Numbered from the stretch's first letter, positions 1 to 13,613 are shown. The stretch is 64,000 nt of DNA from Piper betle (GCA_033002965.1 JAURVB010000725.1:153387-217386); one strand, 5' to 3'. The notes: a model not told the origin generated them from the letters alone. A program made the numbers and translations.

Positions 1-1387
1 GTTTTTGAAAAGCTGCGTTCCTCTTTGCAATATTAAGAGTATATGATTCTGACCAATAATAACACCATGCTTTCAGGAACCGATCTACCGCCTCGATTTG
101 GTCGTGGAAAGGGAGATAGGTTTAAGGAGGTTGGGCGGTGCTTAACGTTATTTTGCACATTAACGTCCCCAAACCTGCTGTATGTTGTTCAATTTTAATC
201 TAATAAGTAATAATGGTAGTAAATCCCCAAAAACCATTTACTTCCCAGGAATGCGTATTGATCACCAAAGTTGCACAAGATGCAAACGTAGAACCAAGAG
301 TGGCACAATCAAACCCACAAACAAACCCAAATCCATGCCCTGTTTCGCAACAAATTCCACACGAATTCCATCAGAAGAACAACAAAGCAAACAAATTTGA
401 AGCGAGGGGTTGGTTCATTCACCTAATTCAAGAACAGCCGTCTGTTTTGCACACGCGACGACGGGGCGGCGGGGAGTGAGGGGCAGACCGCCGGCGGCGA
501 GCCGAGAAAGTTTCTCTTTTTTCCTTTTTTCCTTTTTTTTTTAAAGCAGCGAGAAGATAAGGAAATTTACGAAAAAAAGAGATTGTGTTAAATTATTTAC
601 GGATCAAGGGAAATATAATCAATATTTACGATTTAAGAAGGAATTAATTTTTCGAAAGCCCAAAAATACCCCCACCCATCCCATTCGCATCTCTCCGGCT
701 CTTTGAGGCCTTGTCTGGCTGGAAATGGCCACTTCTTGTTGGCCATGCCTTATTATTATTATCTATGCCTTAGGACTTGGAAGCATAGCGTTTTATGGTT
801 CACCGGTTATTATTGAAGTACTAATTATTGTACCAAATTTATATTATGTGCTGAGTTCACTTAGTTTAACTAAAAGATCTTAAATTATACATAAAATATT
901 TTATGATATTAAACATATATTTTGTCATCAATATTTTGTGTTATACTGATTAAAATAATTTCATAACTTCCAAAAAAAAGATTTTGTGAATTTCTAAATT
1001 AAAAAATCAGGTACCAGATTTGAAGATTATTATAAAGGAATAATTCATACTTGGAAGAAGTTATGCGATATATACGATACAATTGAATAATATGATACGA
1101 TATTTAAAACTATAACTTGATAACTAATATATGTTATTATGGTAAACGGCTTAGACAAAGATTAAACACTCTAAAATATCATATATTTTTGTTTTATTTT
1201 ATTTTATTTTGTTAACCAAACTCTAAACACACCCTTTAAATTATTCATTCAAAAATAATTAAATGCATAGTTAGAGCAAATAATTTTACACGTATATTGT
1301 TTCCTTACATCTTGGTATTAAAAATAAATAAATTATTTATTTCACCATCTCGAGAACAAAAAATTGACATAAATCTAAGCTCTTCGC
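1..1387. other. Intergenic, AT-rich, no gene recognised
   Basis: No recognisable coding exon was found. Positions 430-510 are GC-rich and are followed by a run of T/C and an AT-rich stretch, which could be the 5' region of a gene lying to the left on the minus strand. The open frames at 182-479 resemble no family I know. From about 800 to 1380 the sequence is plain AT-rich spacer that leads into the 3' end of the lyase gene. Confidence 0.4.
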
Positions 1388-4300
1388 CTAAATTGTGTCA
1401 TGGCAGGACAAAATGGGGGCCTCCAAGCGAAGATAGTCATACATAATACCTTGATATGGCCTTGAACTTGTTTGTTGGGTAAGGAAAAGTGTATTTTCCC
1501 CGATCACTAGAAGTGGGGCCCTCACATTGACAGAGATCAACCAGTACAACCCATGTATCCCGTGCCTAGCTATTGCATTGTCTCCTCCAATTACGTCAGT
1601 AGAAAAATATGGGGATTTATTATTCAAGTTATTGACATTCACCTGTACAAAATATACGTCCCAAACTTATAAGGTTGCACTAATTTGAAGAAAAGAAAAA
1701 AACATGTTTCCAATTTGCAATGCATGAAAGAAAAATGCGGGTTAGATTATAAAAATAAGTCACAATACCTGCAACTTTGCACGATGAGCAGAAGCAAGTG
1801 CTACTCTTAATACATACGTGCCTCGTGTGTTAACACATGTTAGATTGAATTTTATCTGCCACGTAGCTGGCGTGTATGTATTATTGCCAAGTTTTCTGTA
1901 ATAAGCAACAAATTAGTTACTTAATGATTAATTAATAATTGTTGGAATAGGCATGAAATATATAATGTTCTTCTTGTAAAAAATAATCACCTGTTTAAAT
2001 GTGCAAAAAACCAATCTTTGTGGTAGTCACTACTTCCAACTCTGTAGACAAGATCATTTTCTGGAAATAAATCTGTATATCTATCCCACAAGCCGTATTG
2101 TCGAAACCTTGGCAATAAGAAGAAATGGGAGTCAGTAGTACTGATAATTATAACATTTAAAGATTCACTGGTTACCACCATCACTATTACAGTTAGAATA
2201 TTGTAGATATTGATAATATAATCTTTTGCTTAAAAAACATACTTATCATTGTTAAGATAAAGCTTGTTAATATATTTGGGATCCGGATCTGGTATGTAAA
2301 ACTCCTGTGCCGAGCGATCGGGTATTCCGATTTCCCATAGTGTCGGTCCACTTCTTGGAGGTTCATATACAATATTTCCAAGGTCAATTTTACCCCTGAA
2401 AATGGATCAACAAAGCAGCTCTCAACTAACTTTTAAAAAGACAGTCTTCCCATGATTTATCTAATTAATAGTAAAAAGGCATATGTTTAGTTTTAAAATT
2501 CTTTTTGACTCTAAAAATTCTTCGACTCGACTCGACTCCGTAGCTTAGTAAGTCAAACTTTATAATTGAATTCACATTAACTGATTTTATAATTGATTCT
2601 CCAAATTAATAAAACATATTAATTTTCTTTTAAATCAAGTAAATCAAAAGTTTCAAGTAATGTAATTTATATATTCATCAATTTTAAGTGTCAAAAGAGT
2701 AATATATACTAATTTTATATAATTTATTATTTATATAATTAAAATTTTAATATAATAAGTTGGCTTAGAATCAATTCCAAGTGGACTTTACTATCTGACA
2801 CGCCAAATGAAGGTTAAATTTTGAGTTTTTAAACTATGTGCATGTGTTACCTTCTACGACAGCAATTGCCTCTTGGTATTTGTAATCTCCTATAAAATTT
2901 GGAACCCATGCATAGAGATTATATGCTCCAGCCCTTATGTTTGCAATCGAGAAATCACCATCACTATTTGTTTGCACCCAAAATTGGTATCCCTGAAATG
3001 TATGGTTTTATTTTAGTAAACAATAGAAAGATAGAAAACAAAAGGAGCCTAAGCTTGAGTAAAATGTGTGAAAAAAATAATTAATTACCTTTGGTTGTTT
3101 TTGCCATGAGCCATAATCGCCAGGTGCTGCCAAACCAATGTAAGCAAATTTTGCTGGTAAAAGATTCGTTTCTATGTACCTAAAGAATCACATATCATAT
3201 GTGATTAACTGTTTTATCATCATCATATATAGTGTATATATGGAGGGAATTTTGGTGGAAATTCAAACTAAAGCAGTTAAAAATCTTGTATGTCTCTCAA
3301 TTTACCTATCTCTTACAAGTAGGCGACCAGTGACTAATCCTCTCTGACTCGACTTAGGGAAGTCCTCTGTAGTTGTAAAATTATAAGGCCAGCTTTGGAC
3401 TTCAGTTGTCATCTACATCACAATAAAATACATTAACTTCATTCATTATAGTGAAACTACAAAATATGTTCTTAATAATTGATAAATGAGATAGAGACGC
3501 AATTCTACAATTTTTTTCTGTTACCGTTATTAAATAATTAGTACCAACTATAGCACACATTCAGACAATGTAGATGGCAAGAGTAGAATGTGAAGTTTGG
3601 TCTCGCTTAACAAAGGACTTTTTTTTAATGCTAGCTTAAAGCATTTTCCTGAGATCATATTGTCGAGGGTACTACTATCACACAATGACCACGAACTTGT
3701 TGAATGTATAACCTGTGCTTTTGCGTCTTCCCAAAGAAGCTTTCGAACGTCTTCATTATCAGCAGAATTGAGATAGAAGAATATTGGACCATAAACCATT
3801 TTCCAGAGCTCATTTTCTTGTATTTTCAAGTCTAGCGCTTTCCCAGCATAGTGGTTACTTGTAAATACCTATATATATATACAAAAACAACGCTATTTGA
3901 CATCAACAAAAACTTACAGTTCTCCCACAGAAAATAATATAAAAAAAAAACTTACAGAGAGAATGACTGGAGATGTATGAGATGTGAGATCCTGCTTTGA
4001 TGGCCCGCCGGATCGAAATTCTTGACTAGGTGAGATATGCCAAAATCCTATCTTTTCTTTGGGGCTTATCCAGCCATGTAATTTGCTATCTTTATTGTCC
4101 ATCGTGTATTGGTATTTGTCATCCACCTGTTCTCAAAATTTACGGCAAGTAATATTATGACAAGTAGTATTTAGACCACATAGATATATTTAATCACATA
4201 TTAACTTGGTTCAATGTATTATTTGTTTTGTGTTAATTAATTTACCTCTCCCTTGAAGTTGTTGTCTGTGGGATTGACAAGTAGAACCGCTTCTGGGTAA

Positions 4301-6962
4301 GCCAAAACTTGGCCTCGTGGACTAGTTCGATCTTCTGGCATTGGCATTATTCTTTGCCTTGTATCTGTCAAGGCCATGTACTGGAACCTAAAACATTACC
4401 AGACATTGGTGGCATAGTTATTCACGAGTCTGTATGTAAATGGTTTTTTAAATTATAAAAGCGGACATGAATCTCAGCTGTACATTTTAAAATACGCAAT
4501 GGAATATATGTTCTCGTTCCTTACTTTACGCAGTACATCAAATTTCCCCACCCTGGATTTTATAGGCATCATTAATAGACTATGTTCTATCCATGCATGT
4601 ATATATGCCCAACGAGTGAAGTAAATAAAACACTATAAATTACCAGCAAATTTGATGCATGATGAGTTATATACATGTATTTATATAACAAAAGAACAAA
4701 TTATATGCACATGTTTGGACCACATACATATCTTTCCGAAGCTTCATTGCGATTCTTGTGTTAACAAGCTTAAAAGCAGGCCAGCCTTCCTTGTGTTCAT
4801 AGATGGCATAGGAGTAAAAACCAGATTTACCTCGAAGAATTACATATCTGCATGCATGCAAGAGATATATAGTAAATTAGTAATTAATATGCAACAAATT
4901 ACATGTCTTTAAATATATTGAAAAGAAAATAATGCATTGACGTTATATATTGTTGTACCTTATATCAATTTTTAGAGGAATGTGTGTCATTTGAAGTGTT
5001 GAAGTCCATGTCTTATTGAAAGAGACCTCCACTTGATTTTCATTTTCCATTATCACATTAAATTGGGTATTTTCCACTCTATACATAAGAGTAGAAAATA
5101 GAATAAGCATTTAAACATTTAATTATAAATTTGTAATTTCGAGATCCCACCACGTAATTACTATAGGCGCCAAACAAAACATTAGACGGAAGATATAACT
5201 AAATATCTAGCTTGCTTTAAATCTAGTCAAAAACTTACCTTTCAAAATTTTTTTGGCAGTTCCATTGGCATTCCAAACCACATCATAATACCTGAAAATA
5301 GAATTTATTTTAAATAATAATAATTATATGCATATGAGCTATAGCTCTACAAGCTACATTAATTTTTTCTATTGATAACAATTTAGTGGGCCCCACTACC
5401 TAAAATCTATATAGATGAATATAAAAATAAATAATTATGATACTTACAAATTTTCAAATTAATCTAATACTTTTAACCATTTCATCTTAATTATCAAAGT
5501 AATTATAATAAAAATTAATTTTTAAAATATATTTTGAACTAGTACTTTTTTAAAAAAATATAAAAAATATGTCACATTGATGTCTAAAAAAGAACCACCT
5601 GTTTAGATAGTCCATATATGTACATTTAAACCTCAATTTGTGAAACCATTAGAAAAGGTCCAAGTAAGAACTAAGAATTAATTTAAATAAATTATGAGAC
5701 TAGAAGTCGTTTATCTTGTAAGGACCTTTTTTCAAATCACATCTGAGCTGTTTTGAAAACCATGATTTTAGTTTTTATCATTATTTAAATGGTTTATTCA
5801 AACTAAACTTTATAGTGTGTGTGTATATATATATATATATAAACACATTATAAGCATACCCTCTGTCGAATTCTTTGTTGCTTAATTCCAAAAGATTCTC
5901 AATGCCTTTGTACCGGACTCCAGTAACACTACCATCCTGCTTTGAAAGGGTTAACTCCAAGATGCCATTATCAATCGCCACCTGCATGCAACTCCGTACA
6001 TTCCTGATAAATATTTTCATCCTAGACTATTAAATATAAGGAATAAAAGATGATATTTAGGATGATTAAGGTGTTAAATTATTTAATAATTATTAAACTG
6101 ACTATGTATAATTAAATATGTTTGTATTATAGATGGACCCAATTATGATGGTAATTTGGGGCTTAAAAGCGGTTAGGATAAGTTTTGGGTTATTATCCTC
6201 TCTTTTTCCTTCATAAAATTAACTATTTCTATATCATCTTTGATACACAGTTAAGAACAAAGAGAAGGAAGAAAACAAAAAAGACAATTGAACTATTCTT
6301 TCTTAAAAACAAAATTAAAAGCACGGATCGATTGATATGCTTTCCCATTTCTTAACGTTCTTCACATAATTTTATTGACAGATTTTATTGTCAACTTCTT
6401 GTATAGTTTAAAAGGAAATTGAATTAGAGAATTACAATTTTTGAATTTCTACATAAGGTTCATTATTATTAATAAAAAACAATTTAAATTGCTATAGCTT
6501 ATGTCTTCATCTAACTAGAATTTATCTATAAAATTTAAGTAATCTATAAGATATCATGTAATCATAGTTTATCTCACTATTCAATAAATATTTATTTATA
6601 GAATCTTAGTCTATCTCTAATATACACTTCTTGCCTAATGATATTAAATTGTAAAAATTTATCTATTCATGAAATTAATCGGCGTGCTTGGGTACATTCC
6701 TAATTACTAGGCCATTAAAATTATATTTTAACGATTAAAAATTAATTTGCATAAGTGCTAAGTACTACACATGAATAGGAAGAATTTAATGGAGAAGTAG
6801 CAGAGAGTAGCTGATTACATATTTATTTTTTATCCGCAACCTCACAGCTCCACCTGTACTTCCTTGAGAGCCCGTGACCAATGGGAAAGCTTCGAGGAAA
6901 ATGAAAGTCATGAGAAATTTTATGCTCGTCAAAAGTGTCATGGTTGATCTCCTCTCAACCAT
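1388..6962 (-). CDS. Rhamnogalacturonate lyase (PL4 family), intact, about 15 exons
   Basis: This is a secreted polysaccharide lyase of family 4, which cleaves the rhamnose-galacturonate backbone of pectin (rhamnogalacturonan I) in the cell wall. Exon 1 (6819-6962) carries a signal-peptide-like hydrophobic stretch (LTSIKFLMTFIFLEAF). Exon 2 (5860-5982) has VAIDNGILELTLSKQDG, the start of the N-terminal catalytic domain. Further exons lie near 5235-5292, 4960-5085, 4733-4850 (SGFYSYAIYEHKEGWPAF), 4246-4390, 3955-4127 (HGWISPKEKIGFWHI, EFRSGGPSKQDL), 3712-3870, 3305-3415, 3090-3180, 2850-2994 (FSIANIRAGAYNLYAWVP, the FnIII-like domain), 2243-2392 (PTLWEIGIPDRSAQEFY), 1991-2110, 1775-1895 and 1388-1643. 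The frame stays open across the exons I joined. The start is either the ATG at 6962 or the one at 6941. Introns are short and very AT-rich. The gene is the donor or sister of the decayed copy at 10.5-17.4 kb. Confidence 0.92.
5396..5590. repeat. AT-rich dispersed repeat, copy A (inside a lyase intron)
   Basis: This very AT-rich block shares the segment ATAATTATAATAAAAATTAA and its surroundings, in the same order, with blocks near 7125-7330 and 49600-49790 and with a reversed block near 18884-19080. It looks like a short non-coding dispersed element. No clean termini could be defined. Confidence 0.45.
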
Positions 6963-7033
6963 CTTCACGGGTACTTTACGGGACTGCAAGTGGACACAAG
7001 AACAATCATTAATATTGCAATACATAAAAGAGC

Positions 7034-7054
7034 TCTATATATATATATATATAA
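7034..7054. promoter_or_regulatory. (TA)n tract at TATA-box distance from the lyase start
   Basis: A TATATA run lies about 70-110 bases upstream of the candidate start codons of the minus-strand lyase gene, a normal TATA-box distance. Position and composition are the only support. Confidence 0.25.
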
Positions 7055-7124
7055 AAGTTATAGCTTATATAATTTATATGAGGTACATTTTTTATTTTGA
7101 ACAAGTTAGTGTGTCACACTATTA

Positions 7125-7330
7125 AAAAATTATATAGATAAATAGAAAAATAAATAATAAGAATAATTATAAAATTTTAATATAATCTAATGTTTTTAAT
7201 TCTTTTATCTTAATTATTAAAATAATTATAATAAAAATTAATTTAAAATATCTATTAACTTGTACATCTTTTAAAAAATTAAAAATAAGTAATAATAATA
7301 TTAAAAAAAGATAAAATTTTATCAATGTAC
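7125..7330. repeat. AT-rich dispersed repeat, copy B
   Basis: This block is similar in sequence and order to the blocks near 5396-5590 and 49600-49790. It contains the shared TAATTATAATAAAAATTAAT core and ends just before a (TA)n tract. Confidence 0.45.
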
Positions 7331-7340
7331 TATTTATGCA

Positions 7341-7347
<7 letters not shown>

Positions 7348-7381
<34 letters not shown>
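7348..7381. repeat. (TA)17 microsatellite
   Basis: An uninterrupted TA dinucleotide run of 34 bases, directly followed by a small inverted-repeat element. Confidence 0.95.
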
Positions 7382-7386
<5 letters not shown>

Positions 7387-7387
7387 G

Positions 7388-7602
7388 TGAAACTCACTAA
7401 AAAAAGAGCTCAAATCTCCCAATTGCACCTGACATACGGTGGGCATAGCCACCCAAAAAATTTTCAGAAAAAGTATCTTATTTTAGTAATTTTTGAACAT
7501 CAGATCCGTTTTTTAAAAATTTGGGCCAAACTTTGTTGAATAACTCCAGTGCACTGCACCGTAGGGGATTTGAGCTCACTCAAAAAAATTCCAATTAAAT
7601 GT
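7388..7602. mobile_element. Small MITE-like inverted-repeat element beside (TA)n
   Basis: The left end reads AACTCACTAAAAAAAGAGCT followed by CAAATCTCCC. The right end, on the opposite strand, reads TTTTTTTGAGTGAGCTCAAA followed by TCCCC. The arms share GAGCTCAAATC(T/C)CC, are about 30 bases long and are imperfect. The inner part is not coding. The left end abuts the (TA)n tract. No target duplication could be separated from the TA run. Confidence 0.45.
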
Positions 7603-8571
7603 GCCATATAAGGTATATAAGGTGTAGCGCATATAAATTGTTCCCTGATATATACATTCACGTGATATGACTAATCTATACATACTCCCACACTCCAATG
7701 AGGATATTCTATCATTAGTTGTTACGTTTCTTATTTTTTACGATCTATAAATACATTCTTAAATGAGAAAATGGATCAATTGTTATATTTTTTATTTAGT
7801 ATAGCTACTGTACGTGGATACATCCCTATCAGTAAAAAAATCTAACCATCCATCAAACTAATATAGCCGTTATTTTTTCTGAAGTAGACAAAATTGTCGT
7901 CGTTAATGCCTTGTACGTAATCTAATAACTTATAACATTTACAGATACTAATTTTGTTATTTAGAGGCCAATGGGTAAGTAATTGGAATATTAGATAGTA
8001 TAATCTCAATCTTATCGAATTTAAAAATTCGGTTCCTCTTGTATTGTTGAACTTCTTTACAAGATGGGGGCCGGTTTTTAACATTTTCTTCTATACCTTG
8101 AAGACCTGTGTCCAAAATACACTGGCTATCCTCCTTTCGCCTGCCAAAATATATAAGCCTTTTAATTTGCCATGCATCAACTAAACTATTCAACAATTAA
8201 ATGCATGATTTTTCAAACTCACTGTTAATCTCATTCCATAAAAACATATAGCAATTATTATTCCTATGGCTATTAAATCAAATAATCATTCTAAACTATA
8301 TCCAAACAAACCATGTTTTTTTGCTTTCTAGACATAAAAAACATAACAAAGTCCACGATAGATATAATTTTTTTTTCAAGGACGACACATATAATTTTGA
8401 CTACATGTTCATCATCAATATTTTAAAGATGCATAGGTTACCTCTTGGGGAAGAGTCGTAAGAGAGAAACTATCACCAAACTACGAGAATTCCCACTCCA
8501 AAATCCTTAACAAACTGTAAAGACATGAGAAGGAGGGAGGGGGGAAATAAGAGCAAATGATTTAAACTCAG

Positions 8572-8593
8572 ACTCTCTCTCTCTCTCTCTCTC
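8572..8593. repeat. (CT)11 microsatellite
   Basis: A CT dinucleotide run followed by CCCCTCTCACACACAG. Confidence 0.9.
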
Positions 8594-11500
8594 CCCTCTC
8601 ACACACAGCCCCATTCTGTTTATAATAATCGATTCTCATGAAAGGCTTTAAATTAAAGTCAAAACCATTTGAAACCTAAAAATAGGCTTATTACCTGTTA
8701 GAACTCAACATAAGGGCTATGATTACGACTTCCTAAGCATTGTAAGAATGGTTGGAACTCAATTACAAATCACTTGAATCGTCAACTTCTAAAAATAAAT
8801 ATATTGTTTATGTATGATATGGCTGATCGTTGATCAGCAGCTAAATGACCTACCATTCACGATCCTCGATCATCTGGCCTACGTAATTTTTTTCCTAATT
8901 TTTATTTTTTAATATATTTTTGTAACAATTTCATCCATGTATAAATCAATAGCCTAAATTATTTCTTTAAAATGGTCGACCCAAATCGAATATATAAAAG
9001 CACACCTGCCAACTCCGGTAAGTATTTAACGTTAAGACTAATTTAGAAGACCCATGTCTAGTGTAGCCCACTATTAAGTACAAAATTAATTTAATAATCT
9101 AGCAATTAGAGAGAGTGAGGTAATTAATAATTATAATGATCAAGCCTAAATACAATCTAATCGGCCTAAATCATCACCTTGATCTATTTCCATCCCGCCA
9201 CTAATTAATATATTGAATCTTTCTTCCGCAGGTAGGTAAGTGAAACTAATTTGTGAGATCTTAATAGTTTTCTTCAATTTTTCACACGTTGTATGGTTTT
9301 CCGGTACGATGAATATTAATCTCGTTACTAATTATAACTTTGTGGGTATCAAATCAACTCTTTTACAAGTTTCTAAGCATGATACATGGAATTATGCGAC
9401 ATGGATATTATGAAAATTCAAATCCTTACATACTAACCGAGTTAAAAACTTTTATTTGCAATTTTTTAAGGGTTCCAATTAGTTATTCTTTACAATGATC
9501 CTATGTATATAATTTATTCATTGTAACTCGACAATACCTTGGTCATTAGAATAATCTAATATAAATTTCTTATCTTTCTTTTCCTCGAGCCAAGGTCAAC
9601 TACCAAAAGCCAAAGGCGGCCAATTTGGCATGATCTAGTCCCCTTACAAATCTAGTTATCACAACCTTTGCAGGGTAGCGATACCTAGGGCATGGGTAAT
9701 CTGGCCATCCAATTTTGTCAGAGGTCAAATCACCCCTCATTTGACTTTTTAAAAACAATTATTAAATTTAACTTGTGAGAGTATTTTAAACAATTTATAT
9801 TTTTTCTTACTTTTCTAATAATATGGCATAATATTCTAATCATTTGGTTATATAAACAATATTTCTTCTTATTTTGGTAAAAAAACTCTACATATATCAT
9901 TCTATTGCATTATAAAAATTGTGATAATTTTAATCTCACATTCAATATATACTAAATTAAGATCTAATTTAACAATATATAGATAGATTATAGACCTCCA
10001 ACTTAATTAAATAATTTTGAAAAGATAAATTAGACTTATTATACTATATTTATGGTTGAGATGGCTGAGATCCATCATGTTGCATTTTTTATTAGGTCAT
10101 TACCGATGACATCAAAATTAATTCTAGACCATATTAAATTGTGGGTTAAACTATATGTTAAGCCACTAGGCCTATGGATGATTAAGTGTAAAAATTATCC
10201 TAAGATATGCTGATAATGATAATTTTAACTTAGCTCTAAGTCTAATATTTAATAAGGTAAAATTTAATTTATTAACGAAGATGAATTATAATTTTAAAAT
10301 TATTTAACCATTTTTAAAAGACGACTTAATAGTCAATCATGTTAGGCTTTGTACCAATTCGTTAAATGATACACATATCACCCTTGGTCAGTACAAAGAA
10401 TTGATATATTTTTTAATAACAAATGAGAATTTATACAAATTGCTCTCCACACAAGGAATGGCATGGGCACTTTCAATTGAGTCATGGCATTATACAATTG
10501 GTGACTCCAATCGTACATAGTCAAACATAATACCTTGAAATGGACTTTAACTCGTTTGTTGGGAAAGAAAGATTATATTTTCTCCTTTCACTAAAACTGA
10601 ACCTCTCATGTTGTCAGAAAACAACCAATACAACCCATGTATCCCATGCCTACCTATTGCATTGTCTTCTCCAATTACGCTAGTAGAAAAATATGGTGAG
10701 TTAGCGTTCAAGCTACGAACATTTACCTGCACAAAATTATAGTAAATTTATATAAGTCTACTTCCAATGCATGAAAAGATATATATAATATAAGCTCCAT
10801 CATCAAAATGATTGGCATTAAAATTTAGTACCTGCAATTTTGCTCGACGGGTTAACACACCATAGATTGAATTTTGTCAGCCAGGCAGTTGATTTGCATG
10901 TATTGTTTCCAATATTTCTGTTCCAGTGGCTGAATATTGTTGGAATGTATATATTACAATAACAAGAAATGAATTCACATTGTCACATAGAATTACCTAT
11001 TCAAATGCGCAAAAAGCCAATCTTTGTGGTAGTCACTTCTACCAACTCTATAGACAAGATCTTTTTTGGAAATAAATTCGCATATCTATCCCACAAACCG
11101 TATTGTCGAAACCTAGGCAGTACACAGAATTGAGAGTCAATGAAAATGATAAGTATAAATAATGAAAAAAATCTGATCAAATACTATTTTAATTAATAAT
11201 CTAGTTTCGTAACAGAAATAGTCAATTACAATTAGAATCATCATTCAGAAATATAGAGATTCAAAATATAAAGTACTAATTAAAATTAAAACATACTTAT
11301 CATTGTCAAGATAAAGCTTGTTAATATATTTGGGATTTGGATCTGGTATGTAAAACTCCTGTGCTGAGCGATCGGCTATTCCGACTTCCCAAAGTGTCGG
11401 TCCACTTTTTGGAGGTTCATATACAACATTTCCGAGGTCAATTTTACCCCCTGAAATAGATCAATTATTATCTCATTTATTTATAATAACAAATTAGCTT

Positions 11501-11717
11501 ACTCATATCAACTTAAAAAGATAGTTGTCGCATGATTTATCACATTTAAGACATTTTATCTATATATATGTTACCTTCTACGACAACAATTTGCTCTTTC
11601 TATTTGTAATCTCCGGTAAAAGTTGGTACCCATGCATAAAGGTTATATGTTCCCCTCCTTGTGTTTGCAATCATGAAATCGCCATCACTATTTGTTTGTA
11701 CCCAAAATTGATAGCCC

Positions 11718-11719
<2 letters not shown>

Positions 11720-11761
<42 letters not shown>

Positions 11762-12350
11762 GGGGGATTTGCTGTACTGCTGCAGTGTTTCAGCCGTCGG
11801 ATCAAATCCAACGGCTGAAACATGCCCCCCTATAAAAATAAAAATAAAAATTTGGGGCGTTGCGTCGCAGCCACCCCGGCCGACGCGACGCCACCCCTGC
11901 CCTGCCCGTTGCTGCCCCGCCGGGGGCGGCGACGTATCCACCGGGCGACGGGGCGGCGGATCTAGCCGCCCCGAGTCTTCCCCTGCCAGCCCGCCGCCGG
12001 GCGACACCACCGCCGAGTGACACCACGCGCCCGTCCCCCGCCCGCCACCCCGCCGCACGAGGCCCCCCTGTCCCTCGTCCTCCGTCCCCCGGCCGCCACC
12101 CTGCCCTACCCCCCCTCAGCCCCCGCCGCCACCCCGCCGCGCCCCCCCTTGGCGCCCTCGCCCGCCACCCCACCGCGCCGCGCCCCGTCCCCGTCGCCGC
12201 CGTCGCCGTGGCCGGGCAGCCTTCCCGTCCCCTTAGCCATCGCTGCTGCGGCGGCACCGCCCCACCTTTTTTTAGATCTTGGCTATTGGATGCTAATCCA
12301 ACGACCAAGATTGTACTACAGGAAGATTTTATCCTATATATATATATATC
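11720..12350. mobile_element. GC-rich, hairpin-ended element flanked by (TA)n (element E2), in a pseudogene intron
   Basis: A 39-base AT/TA tract (11720-11758) is followed by a GC-rich body (11860-12260) and a second TA tract (12335-12350). Each end carries a palindrome. On the left, TGTTTCAGCCGTCGGAT pairs with 11806-11822 with one mismatch. On the right, ATCTTGGCTATTGGAT pairs with 12296-12311 with two mismatches. Both centre on the same ATTGGAT/ATCCAAC core. The long open frames in the body are low-complexity Pro/Ala/Arg translations and not genes. It lies in the intron between exons 10 and 11 of the decayed lyase copy. Confidence 0.65.
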
Positions 12351-12455
12351 TTCACTTAATTAATAATAGGAAGGTTAGAAAATAAAATGGGGTCTAAGCT
12401 TGACAAAATGTGAGAAAGATCAAACCACCCTTGGTTGCCTTTGCCATGAACCGGA

Positions 12456-13613
12456 TACTAGGCCTGTCTTTTATCACGAAAAGAAAAAACGTGACAAAGT
12501 ATTCTATTTCGTGACTAAATAAAATTAGTCACGACAGTAGTCACGGAAATCATTTTTGGGCTGATACAAATGGCATAATTGTTTGTCACGACGAATTGTG
12601 ATTAATACTTGTCACGGAATTTCGTGACAAAATTCACTGCTCACAGTAACGAATAAAAAAAGTGATCAATGTACGTGACAAGAATTTGTCACAATCCAGA
12701 GCGACAATTTTTGTGATAAATCATCACAAAATTTCGAGACTGTTGTCGTGAATAATTTTTGCCACGATTTAATTGTGACTAATTTGTGATAATTTCTATA
12801 ACCGTCAATTTATCAAGCGAAAAAGAAAGAACAGCTTCAACATTTGCTAAACAAACAATACAATTCAAATGGATTTAGCTGCAAATTCAAATAATCACAT
12901 ACAGGCCAAGGCTAAGTATATCAAGGCATCCAGATTGGTTAACGTGTTTGGCAGAACTGGTCCAGTTAAACCAACAGCAAGAAGTCGGACACCTACCGCT
13001 AACAATAATTTACACCAGATCATAAATTCCCCAACCAGAGAAAAAATCACAAAATTGTCAAACAAAGCCAAATAAGATTCGATTCGATTTTCACTACCGC
13101 TCAGGCCAACATATAAAAAACCCATAGCATAAGCTACCCAAAACACAAATCAAGAAATGAATTAAATATTTACCGAACTTCCAATATACAGCTGAACATC
13201 AAATTCACATAGACGTAACATTAAGACCAAAAAAACCCATCACTCCATCAACAAACCAACCCCATCAATCAGTAAACGAAGCCCCAAAATCACACCCACC
13301 ACAGACTTTCCCCGCTACTAAGCATAGAACAAGATATGGAGAAACAGATGACAAGCTCACTTACATGTATAAACGAGTCAAGAAACCTGCAGCAGTGGAA
13401 CGGCTTCACACGCGGGAGACGGGCGGTGCGCGGGGAATTGACGGCCGGCAGGGGGTAAAAAAATGTGACTATATTCGTGATTATTGTGTCATGACATTTA
13501 TTTACGGCCAATATCGTGACTACTTATTTACCGCGACAATTTCGCAATAATATCGTGACAAAATAGTCACGCTAACAAGTAAAATGTGACAAAAGCCCGG
13601 TTTCCTGCTAGCG
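12456..13613. mobile_element. CACTA-like non-autonomous element inserted in a lyase pseudogene exon
   Basis: It interrupts exon 10 of the decayed lyase copy between 12455 and 13614, where the flanking exon halves still match the sister gene. Left end TACTAGGCCTGTCTTTTATC; right end on the opposite strand CGCTAGCAGGAAACCGGGCT. Both then run into TTTTATCAC/TTTTGTCAC, so they are imperfect inverted termini of about 28 bases close to the CACTA consensus. Many copies of CGTGAC/GTCACG lie within 300 bases of both ends in both orientations, as is usual for subterminal transposase-binding repeats of CACTA elements. No transposase gene is present, and a clean 3-base target duplication was not visible. 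Confidence 0.55.

Larger units (their letters stand above)
6963..10475. other. Spacer between the tandem lyase copies, AT-rich, repeats only
   Basis: No recognisable gene. The stretch holds an AT-rich dispersed repeat, a (TA)n tract, a small inverted-repeat element and a (CT)n tract, each listed separately. Open frames at 7842-8196 on the minus strand are short and match nothing I recognise. From about 9.0 to 10.4 kb it is plain AT-rich DNA. Confidence 0.5.

Noticed and set aside
182..479. Two overlapping plus-strand frames at the left edge
   Set aside because: No recognisable motif, no splice context and ordinary composition.
7842..8196. Minus-strand frames between the lyase copies
   Set aside because: No match to a known family and no splice structure linking them to the lyase.
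11802..12363. Long open frames on both strands in the GC-rich body of element E2
   Set aside because: The translations are runs of Pro, Ala, Arg and Gly in several frames at once, as expected from GC-rich repeat DNA without stops.
12869..13550. Open frames inside the CACTA-like element
   Set aside because: Short, on both strands, with no transposase motif; the element appears non-autonomous.
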